Source: Paraburkholderia sp. UYCP14C
GTDB taxonomy: Bacteria > Pseudomonadota > Gammaproteobacteria > Burkholderiales > Burkholderiaceae
Assembly: GCF_004197395.1 (NCBI RefSeq)
Contig: NZ_SELS01000039.1
Span: forward strand, 1-64,000
Length of the DNA stretch: 64,000 nt
Direction: 5' to 3'
In this document: piece after piece, positions 10,538 through 19,800 of the stretch
How positions within the stretch are numbered: position 1 is the stretch's first letter
How the letters are laid out: every line of letters starts with the position of its first letter
The notes under the pieces: generated by a model
Told to the model about the DNA's origin: nothing
Seen by the model: only the letters and a program-made list of their open reading frames with translations
Database searches by the model: none
Made by a program: the position numbers and the translations under genes

Positions 10538-12325
10538 ATGGTGGAGACACTGAGCGGTTTGCAGCAGGACGAAACGTTCGACGTCGTGGTGATCGGCGCG
10601 GGCGGGGCGGGCATGTCGGCGGCGCTGTTCGCGGCGATCGACGGCGCGCGCGTGCTGCTGGTCGAAAGCACCGAATACGTGGGCGGCACGACCGCCTATT
10701 CGGCCGGCACCACGTGGATCCCGAACTCGCCGCACGGCCCGTCGATCAATCCCGACGACAGTAGCGCCAACGCCGAAGGCTTTTTGCGCCGCGCGGTCGG
10801 CGAGCGCAGCAACGAGGCGTTGCGGCGCGCGTTCCTGCAGGCGGGGCCGCGGGCGGTCGCGCAGATCGAGGCCAATTCGCACGTCAAGTATCGGGCGCGG
10901 CCGTTTCATCCGGACTATCTGTCGGAGCTCGAAGGCTCGACGCTGCGCGGCCGCGCGCTCGAACCGCTCGCCTTCGACGGCCGCCAGCTCGGCCGTCACT
11001 TCGCGCTGATCCGCCCGCCGATTCCTGAGTTCACGGTGCTCGGCGGCATGATGGTCGATCGCGACGACGTCGGGCATCTGCTGAATTTGACGAAGTCGTT
11101 CAAGTCCTTGCGTCATGCGGTGAAATTGCTCGCGCGGCATGCGCGCGACCGCCTCAGCTGGCCGCGCGGCACGCGTCTCGTGATGGGTAATGCATTGATC
11201 GGCCGGCTACTGCACTCGCTGCTCGAGCGCGACGTCACGGTGCTCGTGAGCACCAAGCTCGAAGCGTTGCGCACCAACGCGAGTGGCGCGATCGAAGGCA
11301 TCACGCTGAGCCAGAATGGTCAGCGTCGACAAATCTCGGTCACAGGTGGCGTGATTCTCGCGAGCGGCGGTTTCAACCGGCATCCGCAACGGCGCCGCGC
11401 GATGCTGCCGGGTGCGGACGTTACGTGGTGCCCGGGCGCGCCGGGCCATACCGGCAGCGCGCAGGATCTTGCGCTCCCGGCGGGTGCGCGTTACGGCGAG
11501 GGCGCGCTCAGCAACGCATTCTGGGCGCCGGTGTCGATACGCAAGCGCGCGGACGGCACGACCGCGGTGTTCCCGCACTTCATCATGGATCGCGGCAAGC
11601 CCGGCATGATCGTCGTCAATCAGCAGGGACGGCGCTTCCTCAACGAAAACACTTCATATCACCTGTTCGGTATCGCGATGCAGCACGCGCATCGCACGAC
11701 GCCGTCGGTGCCCGCGTTTCTGGTCACCGACGCGGATGGCCTGCGCAAATACGGGCTCGGCATGGTACGGCCGGGCGGCAAGGGCCTCGCGCCATTTCTC
11801 GCGGACGGCTATCTGACGCAAGCCGCGACGCTCGACGAACTCGCGGCCAGGCTCGGCATCGACGCGGCGGGTCTCGCCGACAGCGTCGCGCGGATCAACG
11901 ACTACGCGAAAACCGGCGTCGATCCGGAGTTCCAGCGCGGCACGACCGACTATCAGCGCGCCAACGGCGACGCCAACTGGCCGGGCCCGAATCCGTGCCT
12001 GGGCCCGATCGGACGCGCGCCGTTTTACGCGGTGCGGCTGTACCCGGGCGACATCGGCGCCGCGACCGGCCTCGTCAGCGACGACAAGGCCCGCGTGCTG
12101 AATCGCGACGACCAGCCGATCGGCGGCCTGTATGCGTGCGGCAACGACATGCAATCGGTGATGGGCGGGGTCTATCCGGCGCCCGGCATCACGCTCGGAC
12201 CGGGGCTCGCGTTCGCGTATCTGGCGGCGCGCGACGCGGTGGTGCGCGCCAAAGCCGCGCGCGGCGATGCGGCGCCGGTCGTGGCGCGTAACACCACGCA
12301 GGCGGCCAACGAAAAGATCGTCTGA
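10538..12325 (+). CDS. FAD-binding dehydrogenase, KstD / fumarate-reductase flavoprotein family
   Basis: 595-residue flavoprotein. The N-terminal FAD-binding motif is VVVIGAGGAGMSAALFAA (residues 17-34), followed by VGGTTAYSAGTTWIPN, a typical signature of 3-ketosteroid-delta1-dehydrogenase-like enzymes. The C-terminal FAD segment is YPAPGITLGPGLAFAYLAA. Such enzymes desaturate ring ketones. AAGGAG six nt before the ATG fixes the start. It shares family with the next gene and probably acts in the same pathway. Substrate unknown; a steroid is unlikely because no other steroid genes are present. Confidence 0.85.
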   Translation: MVETLSGLQQDETFDVVVIGAGGAGMSAALFAAIDGARVLLVESTEYVGGTTAYSAGTTWIPNSPHGPSINPDDSSANAEGFLRRAVGERSNEALRRAFLQAGPRAVAQIEANSHVKYRARPFHPDYLSELEGSTLRGRALEPLAFDGRQLGRHFALIRPPIPEFTVLGGMMVDRDDVGHLLNLTKSFKSLRHAVKLLARHARDRLSWPRGTRLVMGNALIGRLLHSLLERDVTVLVSTKLEALRTNASGAIEGITLSQNGQRRQISVTGGVILASGGFNRHPQRRRAMLPGADVTWCPGAPGHTGSAQDLALPAGARYGEGALSNAFWAPVSIRKRADGTTAVFPHFIMDRGKPGMIVVNQQGRRFLNENTSYHLFGIAMQHAHRTTPSVPAFLVTDADGLRKYGLGMVRPGGKGLAPFLADGYLTQAATLDELAARLGIDAAGLADSVARINDYAKTGVDPEFQRGTTDYQRANGDANWPGPNPCLGPIGRAPFYAVRLYPGDIGAATGLVSDDKARVLNRDDQPIGGLYACGNDMQSVMGGVYPAPGITLGPGLAFAYLAARDAVVRAKAARGDAAPVVARNTTQAANEKIV

Positions 12326-12346
12326 CGAACCAGGGGCAAGCCTGGT

Positions 12347-12378
12347 TTGAACTAAGTTAAGAAGTGGAATAGTATTCA
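12347..12378 (+). promoter_or_regulatory. promoter with second IclR-type operator
   Basis: TTGAAC (12347-12352), 17-nt spacer, TAGTAT (12370-12375) is a good sigma-70-type promoter 40 nt upstream of the second flavoprotein gene. Its -10 lies inside TGGAATAGTATTCAA (12365-12379), nearly identical to the palindrome at 10437-10451. An IclR-family protein bound here would occlude RNA polymerase. Confidence 0.6.
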
Positions 12379-12417
12379 ATAAATGCAGCAACGCGAATTT
12401 TTCAACCGACGAAGCGA

Positions 12418-14211
12418 ATGGCGATGAAGCGCGAACCGATCCTCGAATGCGATGTACTGGTGCTGGGTTCCGGCGCGGCGGGACTGTCCGCCGCGGTGAC
12501 GGCAGCCAGCCAAGGCCTGCGCGTGATGGTGGCCGAGAAGGCCGACGTGTTCGGCGGCACCAGCGCATGGTCGGGCGGCTGGATGTGGATTCCGCGCAAT
12601 CCGCTCGCGACGCGCGCGGGCATCGTCGAGGAAGCCGAAGCATCGCGCACCTATCTGCGCAACGAACTCGGCGCGCACTACGATCCGGAAAAGGTCGACG
12701 CTCTGCTCGATCGCGGTCCGGAGATGATCGAGTTTTTCGAGCGCGAGACGGCGGTGCGTTTCATCGACGGCAACCACATTCCCGACTTTCATACGACGCC
12801 GGGCGCGATGACGGGCGGCCGCTCGGTCTGCGCGATGCCGTTCGACGGCCGCGAGCTCGGTCCGCTGATCGAGCGCCTGCGTCCCGCGCTCGACGTGGTG
12901 ACGCTGAAGGGCATGGCGATCGCGTCCGGGCAGGATCTCGCGCACTTCTTCAACGCGACGCGTTCGCCGCGCTCGGCCGTGTATGTGCTGCGCCGGCTCG
13001 CCGCGTTCGCCAGAGACAAGCTCCGCTATGGCCGTTCGATGCATCTGGTCAACGGCAATGCATTGGTCGCGCGTCTGCTGAAATCGGCACAGGACCGCGC
13101 GGTCGATTTGCGCACCAACGCGAAAGCGGTGGCATTGCTGCGCGAAGGCGATGCCGCGACCGGGCACGTCACGGGCGCGCGCGTCGAGATCGACGGTGTC
13201 GCTCATGAGGTGCACGCGGCGCGCGGCGTCGTGCTCGCGTGCGGCGGTTATCCGCATGACGTCGCGCGGCGCGCGCAAACCTTCGCCTATACGCCGTCGG
13301 GTCGCGAGCACTGGTCCGCCGCGCCGCTGACCAATACCGGCGACGGCATCCGCCTCGGCGAAGCGGTCGGCGCGCATTTCGACGCGTCGCTGGAAACGCC
13401 GGCGGCGTGGGCGCCGGTGTCGCTGGTGCCGCGCAAAAGCGGCGAGGCCGCGCTCGCGTTTCCGCATCTGATCGAGCGCGCGAAGCCGGGTGTGATCGCG
13501 GTCACGCGCGCGGGTCGGCGCTTCGTCAACGAGGCGTCGTCGTATCACGACTTCATCAATGCGCTGATCGGCACGACGCCGGCGGGCGAGGAGGTCTGCG
13601 CATGGCTGATCTGCGATCACCGCTTCCAGCGCCGTTACGGGCTCGGCTTTTCGAAGCCGTTTCCGTTCCCGACCGCGCCGTATCGCCGCTCCGGTTATCT
13701 GCAGTGCGCGGATAGCCTCGCCGAACTGGCTGCGCAATGCGGTATCGATCCGCAAGGTCTTCAAACGACTGTCGCCGCCTACAACAGTTACGCGAAAGAC
13801 GGCTTCGATCCGCAGTTCCACAAGGGTTCGACGCCGTACAACCGCGCGCAGGGCGACGCACGGCACGAACCGAACCCCTGCAACGCGCCGCTCGAACACG
13901 GCCCGTTCTATGCCGTGAAGCTGCTGCCCGGCAGCCTCGGCACCTTCGCGGGCCTCGCCACCGATGCCGCCGCGCGTGTGCTCGACGACGCGGGCCAGCC
14001 GGTGCCGGGTCTCTACGCGGTCGGCAACGACAGCGCGAGCATGATGGGCGGCTGCTATCCGAGCGGCGGCATCACGCTCGGACCCGCGATGACCTTCGGG
14101 TATCTGGCGGGGCTGTCGCTGGCCGGCGCCGCGCAGGTCGATGGCATGGCCCGTGCCGCACGCACCGAACCCACTCCGAATTCCTCCATCCCGACACAAG
14201 GACGCATCTGA
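12418..14211 (+). CDS. FAD-binding dehydrogenase, KstD / fumarate-reductase flavoprotein family (second paralogue)
   Basis: 597-residue paralogue of the preceding protein. The FAD motif is VLVLGSGAAGLSAAVTAA near residue 14, followed by FGGTSAWSGGWMWIPRN, and the C-terminal cap is YPSGGITLGPAMTFGYLAGLS. Both copies keep GPFYAVKLLPG-type segments near the C-terminus, so they are related by duplication but clearly diverged. The start at 12418 has only a weak upstream GAAG; ATG 12424 is an alternative. The stop overlaps the next start by one base (TGATG), implying translational coupling. Confidence 0.86.
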   Translation: MAMKREPILECDVLVLGSGAAGLSAAVTAASQGLRVMVAEKADVFGGTSAWSGGWMWIPRNPLATRAGIVEEAEASRTYLRNELGAHYDPEKVDALLDRGPEMIEFFERETAVRFIDGNHIPDFHTTPGAMTGGRSVCAMPFDGRELGPLIERLRPALDVVTLKGMAIASGQDLAHFFNATRSPRSAVYVLRRLAAFARDKLRYGRSMHLVNGNALVARLLKSAQDRAVDLRTNAKAVALLREGDAATGHVTGARVEIDGVAHEVHAARGVVLACGGYPHDVARRAQTFAYTPSGREHWSAAPLTNTGDGIRLGEAVGAHFDASLETPAAWAPVSLVPRKSGEAALAFPHLIERAKPGVIAVTRAGRRFVNEASSYHDFINALIGTTPAGEEVCAWLICDHRFQRRYGLGFSKPFPFPTAPYRRSGYLQCADSLAELAAQCGIDPQGLQTTVAAYNSYAKDGFDPQFHKGSTPYNRAQGDARHEPNPCNAPLEHGPFYAVKLLPGSLGTFAGLATDAAARVLDDAGQPVPGLYAVGNDSASMMGGCYPSGGITLGPAMTFGYLAGLSLAGAAQVDGMARAARTEPTPNSSIPTQGRI

Positions 14212-14822
14212 TGAACCTCTACGACCTCGTCACGCTCACCATGAAAATCGGCGCCAACGCGCAGGTGTTCGAAAGCATTCAGTCGCACGGCGACGCGCCC
14301 GGCTCGAAGCTGCTCGGCTGCTGGTACTCCGATATCGGCACGCTGGGGCAGGTGCTGGTGCTGCGCGGCTTCGATTCCGAAGCGTCACTGATCGCGGAGC
14401 GCAAGCGTATGCTGCTCGAAGGCAATCCGTTCGGCTGCGGCGAATCCGTCACCGACGTGAAGATCGACAGCTATGCGCTGTTCCCGTTTTTGCCGCCGAT
14501 CGAGCCTGCGGTTCACGGCGGCATCTACGAGATGCGTGTGTACGGCACGAAGCTCGCGAGCCTGCAGCACACGATCGACGCCTGGGAAAAGGCGGTGCCC
14601 GAGCGCACGGAGCGCTCGCCGCTCGTCGGCGCAATGTATGCGCTCGACGGCACCGTGCCGCGTTTCCTGAACATCTGGCCGTATGCGAGCGTCGACGAAC
14701 GTTCGCGGATTCGCGCCGAAGCGGTGAAGGACGGCATCTGGCCGCCGAAGGGTGGCCCCGCCCATCTGACGACGATGGAGTCGACGATCTGTGTGCCGGC
14801 GCCGTTCTCGCCGCTGCGCTGA
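14211..14822 (+). CDS. NIPSNAP family protein
   Basis: 203-residue protein made of two ferredoxin-like halves. The second half has the NIPSNAP signature GGIYEMRVYGTKLASLQ followed by WEKAVPERTE and FLNIWPYASVDER. NIPSNAP proteins often sit in catabolic operons without a defined catalytic role. The start codon overlaps the stop of the upstream flavoprotein gene, so the two are probably made together. Exact function unknown. Confidence 0.86.
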   Translation: MNLYDLVTLTMKIGANAQVFESIQSHGDAPGSKLLGCWYSDIGTLGQVLVLRGFDSEASLIAERKRMLLEGNPFGCGESVTDVKIDSYALFPFLPPIEPAVHGGIYEMRVYGTKLASLQHTIDAWEKAVPERTERSPLVGAMYALDGTVPRFLNIWPYASVDERSRIRAEAVKDGIWPPKGGPAHLTTMESTICVPAPFSPLR

Positions 14823-14849
14823 GCGCGCTACCCAACTCGAGGAAACGAC

Positions 14850-15701
14850 ATGATCCAGCACAACCCGCGCGCGCTGTCGCTATCGGCGTTGACCGTGCTC
14901 GAACTGAGCCCGCCGCAGATGATCGAGTGCGCCGCGCAAGCCGGCTACGACTACGTCGGCCTGCGGCTCGTGCCCGCCACCGATCACGAAGTGCGGCACG
15001 ACATCATCAGCCCGGGCCCATTGAAGCGCGAGACGCTCGCGCGTGTGCGCGACATCGGCGTCAAGGTGCTCGACGTCGAGATTCTGCGCCTGATGCCCGA
15101 CACCGACGTGAACGCCTGGCTGCCGATGCTCGACACCGCCGCCGAGCTAGGCGCGCGCTACGTACTGGTCGCGGGCAACGATCCCGACGAAGCACGTACC
15201 GCCGAGCGGCTCGCACAACTGTGCGAGCTGGCCGAACCGCGCGGCCTCGCCCCATCGCTCGAACCGATGCCCTGGACCGACGTGAAAGACGTCACGCAGG
15301 GTGCGCGCATCGTCAAGGCGACCGGCCGGCGCAACACCGGGCTGATCGTCGATCCGATCCACTTCGATCGCGCGGGGACCTCGACGGATACGTTGCGCGC
15401 ATTGCCGCGCGAGTACTTCGGCTACGTGCAGTTCTGCGATGCGCCGGCCGAACGGCCGACCGATCTGGACACGCTGCTGTATCAGGCGCGTTGCGAGCGC
15501 ATGATTCCGGGCGAGGGCGGCCTCGATCTCGCCGGCATTCTGCGCGCGCTGCCCGACGATCTGCCGATCAGCCTCGAAGTGCCGATGCAGCAATGGGCGC
15601 AAACCGCGTCCGCGCTCGAACGGGCACGCAGGCTGCGCGAGGCGACGCTCGCTCTGCTCGAGCGGACTTACACGGCGACGCCGTCGTCTATCACGTCATG
15701 A
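14850..15701 (+). CDS. sugar phosphate isomerase/epimerase-like TIM barrel protein
   Basis: 283-residue AP-endonuclease-2/xylose-isomerase-like TIM barrel. The expected metal ligands can be placed: Glu in SLEPMPW, Asp in IVDPIHFDR, the VQFCD strand, and the C-terminal Glu in SLEVP. Fold relatives include hydroxypyruvate isomerase, inosose dehydratase (IolE) and 3-dehydroshikimate dehydratase (AsbF type). Dehydratase activity would suit a cluster holding an AroE-like dehydrogenase, but that is inference. It is preceded by AGGAAA and lies 27 nt after the NIPSNAP gene. Confidence 0.82.
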   Translation: MIQHNPRALSLSALTVLELSPPQMIECAAQAGYDYVGLRLVPATDHEVRHDIISPGPLKRETLARVRDIGVKVLDVEILRLMPDTDVNAWLPMLDTAAELGARYVLVAGNDPDEARTAERLAQLCELAEPRGLAPSLEPMPWTDVKDVTQGARIVKATGRRNTGLIVDPIHFDRAGTSTDTLRALPREYFGYVQFCDAPAERPTDLDTLLYQARCERMIPGEGGLDLAGILRALPDDLPISLEVPMQQWAQTASALERARRLREATLALLERTYTATPSSITS

Positions 15702-15817
15702 TGTAACTGCACACCGCAGTTCACCCCCGGCTGGTCCTTCACGAAAAGCGCACGGTAATGAGGCGCAGGGGACCGGCTTGCCCAATCGATCACGATAAAA
15801 GATCTGGAGACAGCAGC

Positions 15818-17215
15818 ATGGAACCTTCAAGCAAGGCGCCGCGGCAACGCACGTCCGCGTCGCGCGCACTCGACGTACAGCAGTGGCTCGACGAACGTCG
15901 CATCGGGCGCTTTCAGATTCTCGTATTGCTGATGTGCATGTTCATCGTCACGCTCGATGGGCTCGATACCGTGATGGTCGGCTTTATCGCGCCGGCGTTG
16001 TCGAGCGCGTGGGCGATTCCGCGCGATGCGCTCGGCCCCGTGATGAGCGGTGGCCTGCTCGGCCTCGCATTCGGCGCACTGTGCGCGGGACCGCTCGCGG
16101 ACCGCTTCGGCCGCAAGACCGTGATGACCTGCGCGGTGCTGTTCTTCGGCGTGTGGAGTTTCGGCTCCGCGTTCGCGACCAACATCGGCGAGCTGACCGT
16201 GCTGCGCTTTCTGACCGGCCTCGGGCTCGGCGCATCGATGCCGAACGCCGCGACGCTGATGGCCGAATACGCGCCGCAGCGCTGCCGCGCGTTGATGGTG
16301 ACGACCGTGTTCTGCGGCTTTACGCTCGGCGCGGCCGGCGGCGGCTTCGTCAGCGCATGGCTGATCGCCGCGCACGGCTGGCACTCGGTGCTGATTCTCG
16401 GCGGCGTGCTGCCGGTGCTGTACGTGCCGTTGATGATTCGCTGGCTGCCCGAATCGGCGCGCTATCTCGCACTGAAGGACGCGCGGCGCGCGCGGCTCGT
16501 CGCGGTGTTGAACCGCATCGAGCGCGGTGTCGCCGATCAATCGACGCGCTTCGTCGCATCCGCCGTCGCGCTGCAGGCGCCGAACAGCGAGCGCAGCCCG
16601 GTGCGGCTGATCCTGTCGCGCGGTTACGCGTTCGGCACCGTGATGCTGTGGATCTGCTACTTCGCGGGGCTGCTGACTGTCTACCTGCTCGGTAGCTGGC
16701 TGCCGACGCTGATTCGCGGCGCGGGCTTCACGCTCGGCGAGGCGGCGCTGGTCGGCGCGCTGTTCCAGGCGGGCGGCACGATCGGCTCGCTTGCGATCGG
16801 CTGGTTGATGGACCGCTTCAACGCGCACCGCGCGCTCGGCGCAACCGTGTTCGCGGGCGGCGTGCTCGCGTGGGCGATGGGTCTGCCGGGCCACGGCATC
16901 ACGGCGATGGCCGTGCTCGCGTTCTTCATGGGCTACTGCATGAACGGCTCCAACACCGGGTTCTGCGCACTGGCGGCAAGCTCGTATCCGACCCGGATGC
17001 GTGCGACCGGCACCAGCTGGATGCTGGGCATCGGCCGCTTCGGCGGGATCGCGGGCGCGATGCTCGGCGCCGGCATGCTGCACGCGAACTGGGGCTTCAG
17101 CCAGGTGTTCACGTCGCTGGCCTTGCCCGCGGCGGTCGGCGCCGCGGCGGTGCTGCTCAAGGGCGCGCGGCATCGCGGGCCGCTGCTGCGCGTGAGCGCG
17201 GGCATCGGCCATTGA
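15818..17215 (+). CDS. MFS transporter, aromatic acid:H+ symporter (AAHS) family
   Basis: 465-residue 12-helix transporter. The AAHS hallmark in helix 1 is seen as DGLDTVMVGFIAPAL, with the charged Asp residues of that family, and the helix 2-3 loop is GPLADRFGRKTVM. Relatives (PcaK, BenK, MhpT) import benzoate-like or hydroxylated ring acids with protons. Position as last structural gene of the 10.5-17.2 kb cluster suggests it imports the pathway substrate. GGAGA about 8 nt before the ATG at 15818 supports this start over 15758. Confidence 0.9.
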   Translation: MEPSSKAPRQRTSASRALDVQQWLDERRIGRFQILVLLMCMFIVTLDGLDTVMVGFIAPALSSAWAIPRDALGPVMSGGLLGLAFGALCAGPLADRFGRKTVMTCAVLFFGVWSFGSAFATNIGELTVLRFLTGLGLGASMPNAATLMAEYAPQRCRALMVTTVFCGFTLGAAGGGFVSAWLIAAHGWHSVLILGGVLPVLYVPLMIRWLPESARYLALKDARRARLVAVLNRIERGVADQSTRFVASAVALQAPNSERSPVRLILSRGYAFGTVMLWICYFAGLLTVYLLGSWLPTLIRGAGFTLGEAALVGALFQAGGTIGSLAIGWLMDRFNAHRALGATVFAGGVLAWAMGLPGHGITAMAVLAFFMGYCMNGSNTGFCALAASSYPTRMRATGTSWMLGIGRFGGIAGAMLGAGMLHANWGFSQVFTSLALPAAVGAAAVLLKGARHRGPLLRVSAGIGH

Positions 17216-17257
17216 TCGCGCCGGAACCGGCGCCCGCCGTGCCCTTGAATTCCGCTG

Positions 17258-17272
17258 TGGAATCATGTTCTC
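17258..17272 (+). promoter_or_regulatory. weak IclR-type site before the IclR gene
   Basis: TGGAATCATGTTCTC matches 10 of 15 positions of the palindrome at 10437-10451 and lies 32 nt before the IclR start codon. This suggests weak autoregulation. The match is modest and could be chance. Confidence 0.35.
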
Positions 17273-17303
17273 ATGTGGGATTCGAATCGAATGAGAGTGG
17301 ATC

Positions 17304-18158
17304 ATGGCGGGGAATCTCGAGCGGGCGCTGGCCATCATCGAATTGCTGGCGAAGCAGGGCGGCAGCATGCAGCTGGCCACCATCGCCGATACGCTGAACA
17401 TCCCGCGCAGCGGCACGCATCGGCTGCTCGCGGAACTGAGCGACGAAGGCTACGTGCGTCAGGATGAGCACGGCGAATACGTGCTGGCGCTGAAGCTGGT
17501 GTCGCTCGGACTGATGTGGCTGTCCACCGCCGGCGTGCTCGATATTTCGCAGCCGGTGCTGGATCGGCTCGCGAACGCGTCGGGCGAACTCGCGCGCCTG
17601 GGCGTGATCGAGGACGATCACATTACTTTCGTCGGCAAGGCGCAGGGCGCGCGCTCCGGGCTGCGCTACGACCCGGACATGGGCAGCAGCCCGCCGCTGC
17701 ACTGCACCGCGAGCGGCCAGGCGTGGCTCGCGACCATGAGCGACGAGGAAGCGCTCGAACTCGTGTCGCGCCAGGGCGGCATCGGCAAGGCGGGGCCGCT
17801 CGGGCCGAAGGCGCCGAAGACGATCCAGCAGTTTCTGCAGGACCTGGCCGGCGCGCGCAAGCGCGGCTACGGCATCGCGAGCGAAACCTACGAGGCGGGC
17901 ATGACGTCGATGGCGGCCGCGATCCGGCATCCGGTGACGGGGCTGGTGGTCGGCACCGTCAGCCTCGCGGGTCCGACCAGCCGCCTGCCGGACGCACGGT
18001 TGAAGGAGCTTGCGCCGGCGCTGCTCGAAGCCGTGTCGGACATGAGCGCGGCCGCGCTCAGCTCGCCGTATTTCAAGCGCACGCCGCGCGTCGCGCCGCC
18101 GGTGGCGGCCGTGCGGGCGGTCGAACCAAAGCGCAAGGGGCGGCCGCGCGCGGCTTGA
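17304..18158 (+). CDS. IclR family transcriptional regulator
   Basis: 284-residue IclR protein. The N-terminal winged helix-turn-helix runs from LERALAIIELLAKQGG to SGTHRLLAELSDEGYV (residues 4-50). The effector-binding domain contains LHCTASGQAWLA and RGYGIASETYEAGMTSMAA. It directly follows the transporter and is probably the local regulator of the flavoprotein cluster, whose promoters carry IclR-type palindromes. A basic KRKGRPRAA tail ends the protein. Confidence 0.93.
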   Translation: MAGNLERALAIIELLAKQGGSMQLATIADTLNIPRSGTHRLLAELSDEGYVRQDEHGEYVLALKLVSLGLMWLSTAGVLDISQPVLDRLANASGELARLGVIEDDHITFVGKAQGARSGLRYDPDMGSSPPLHCTASGQAWLATMSDEEALELVSRQGGIGKAGPLGPKAPKTIQQFLQDLAGARKRGYGIASETYEAGMTSMAAAIRHPVTGLVVGTVSLAGPTSRLPDARLKELAPALLEAVSDMSAAALSSPYFKRTPRVAPPVAAVRAVEPKRKGRPRAA

Positions 18159-18263
18159 GCGGCTGTTCGAGCGGTTGCCGGAGTGTTCGCCTGAATGGCG
18201 CGAGCCGTCTGAATCGCTTGCGTCGCGCCCAAGCGGCTGCGCTTTCGACTGCGTCAGCCGCGC

Positions 18264-19301
18264 CTACACCATCTCCATCAGCCGCAACTCCAGCGCGCGA
18301 GCCCGCAGGTCTTGCGGACTCATGTCGAACGCGCGCCGGAACGCGCGCGTAAAGTCCGACGCGCTGACAAATCCCAGTCCATACGCGATTTCAGTGACCT
18401 GAAGCTGCGGGAAGCGCACGAGCTCGTCCGCCGCTTCGCGCAGCCGTCGATGGCGGATATACGCAGCGAGCCCTCCCTCGTGCTCGAACCAGCGATAGAT
18501 CGTCGCGCGTTTCAGATGCAGCGCCTGCACGATGCGGTCCGGCGTCAGGTCGCCCTGATGCAGGTTCGCGTCGATATAGCGGCGTACCTGCGCCATCAAC
18601 GCTGCCTGCAACGCCGCGCGGTCGGCGCCGGTCAGGCGCGCGTGCTTGCGGAACGCGGCGATCAGCAGTTGCCTGCCGGTCTGCAGCGCGTCGATCGCGG
18701 CAGCGGCATCGAGCGCGGCGACCTCGTCCACGAGCGCCGCGAGATGGCCCAGCGCGAGCCCGGCGAGCGGTGCTTCGTTACGCACGATGCGGCCATGAAT
18801 CCCGACGCCGTCGCGCAACTGCTCGTCGACGAGCGACGCCGGCACGAACAGGCTCAGCACCCGACAGTCGGGCCGCTCGACGCGAAACGGCTGGTTCATA
18901 TCGAGCGCGACGATGCCCGCCACCGAGCCCGGCTCGCTGCGCTTCTTGCGCATGCCCGTGATGTGCCCGACCTCGCCTTCGAGAAACAGATGGAATACGT
19001 AATCGCGCCGCTGGTCGGTCGAGATGCGCGCGACCGAGCGCTCCAGCAGCATCGCCTCGGTGCGACAGTCGGTCAACACCATGCCGCCGACCGCGTACAG
19101 GTCGATTTCCCCGCGAAAACCGTTGGCGATCTGCTCGCGCGACGGTGGCGCGTCGATCACGTGACCGACCCGCTGACGCCACGCGAGAAACTGCTCGCCC
19201 GGTGCGAGCGCGTGCGTGCTGAAACGATTCGTCGACACGACCGTGCGCGATTCGGCCGCGGCGCGCGCGGCCAGGTGGGACGGTGACGGGCGCTGGCTCA
19301 T
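18264..19301 (-). CDS. AraC family transcriptional regulator (AraC-binding-like domain 2 type)
   Basis: 345-residue regulator. The N-terminal cupin-like domain resembles the AraC_binding_2/FeaR type (RISTDQRRDYVFHLFLEGE). The C-terminal double helix-turn-helix includes RIVQALHLKRATIYRWFE and EIAYGLGFVSASDFTRAFRR. The frame is open to 19403; I chose the ATG at 19301 because the upstream stretch is basic and unlike the family, though no clear Shine-Dalgarno precedes it. It converges with the IclR gene. Target unknown. Confidence 0.88.
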   Translation of the reverse strand: MSQRPSPSHLAARAAAESRTVVSTNRFSTHALAPGEQFLAWRQRVGHVIDAPPSREQIANGFRGEIDLYAVGGMVLTDCRTEAMLLERSVARISTDQRRDYVFHLFLEGEVGHITGMRKKRSEPGSVAGIVALDMNQPFRVERPDCRVLSLFVPASLVDEQLRDGVGIHGRIVRNEAPLAGLALGHLAALVDEVAALDAAAAIDALQTGRQLLIAAFRKHARLTGADRAALQAALMAQVRRYIDANLHQGDLTPDRIVQALHLKRATIYRWFEHEGGLAAYIRHRRLREAADELVRFPQLQVTEIAYGLGFVSASDFTRAFRRAFDMSPQDLRARALELRLMEMV

Positions 19302-19518
19302 GAAATGACGGCGATTGCAAGCATGGATGGGTTGACAGAGCAAGGCGGGGCGATAGCAGGAGGATTTCTCGCGCCCGCGCCTCATTTTGAGACGTACGGT
19401 CAAGCCGCGCCAGAAAGCTGCGTTATCGTCACATGATTAAATTGCAGATCGCTATCGATTGTAGCGGTCGATGCGGCGGAATCATCAGGCCAACAGGCAG
19501 CACACGGGGGTAGCGAAG

Positions 19519-19800
19519 ATGAGCCTTACCAGCAGGCAACCGGCCGTGCAAAACGGCGGGCGGCTTCCGGCCAGTTTCGCCGATGGCCAGTTGAGGCATC
19601 TCGAGAGTGTGCTCAGCTATGTGGCGCGCAAGGACGGCGCGCGGCCCGATGAGCTCGACCACGTCTATTGGGAACAGCGCATTCGCGCGCTCGAAGAGAC
19701 GCATGAGCTGATCGCGAGTCAGCGCACGCGCATCGCCAGGCTGCGGGGCATGTTGGATTTGACGGCGCGTATTCGCGTTGCGCGGCGCACGGCCGCTTGA
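19519..19800 (+). CDS. small hypothetical protein
   Basis: 93-residue soluble protein, charged and helical, with EQRIRALEETHELIASQRTR followed by an Arg-rich C-terminus. It has no recognised domain. Start at 19519 chosen as the first ATG after a G-rich stretch; 19471 is possible. It is transcribed divergently from the AraC gene. Coding is likely but not certain. Confidence 0.5.
   Translation: MSLTSRQPAVQNGGRLPASFADGQLRHLESVLSYVARKDGARPDELDHVYWEQRIRALEETHELIASQRTRIARLRGMLDLTARIRVARRTAA

Noticed and set aside
12376..14199. 607-residue minus-strand open frame opposite the second flavoprotein
   Set aside because: No recognisable domain; the plus strand has both FAD-binding ends of the family.
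10538..14211. Steroid catabolism locus, suggested by KstD-like flavoproteins
   Set aside because: No ketosteroid isomerase, KshA/B, Hsa or Mce genes are present and the transporter is of the aromatic-acid type.
15827..17416. 529-residue minus-strand open frame opposite the AAHS transporter
   Set aside because: Gln/Arg/His-rich translation without hydrophobic segments or motifs; the plus strand is a clear 12-helix transporter.
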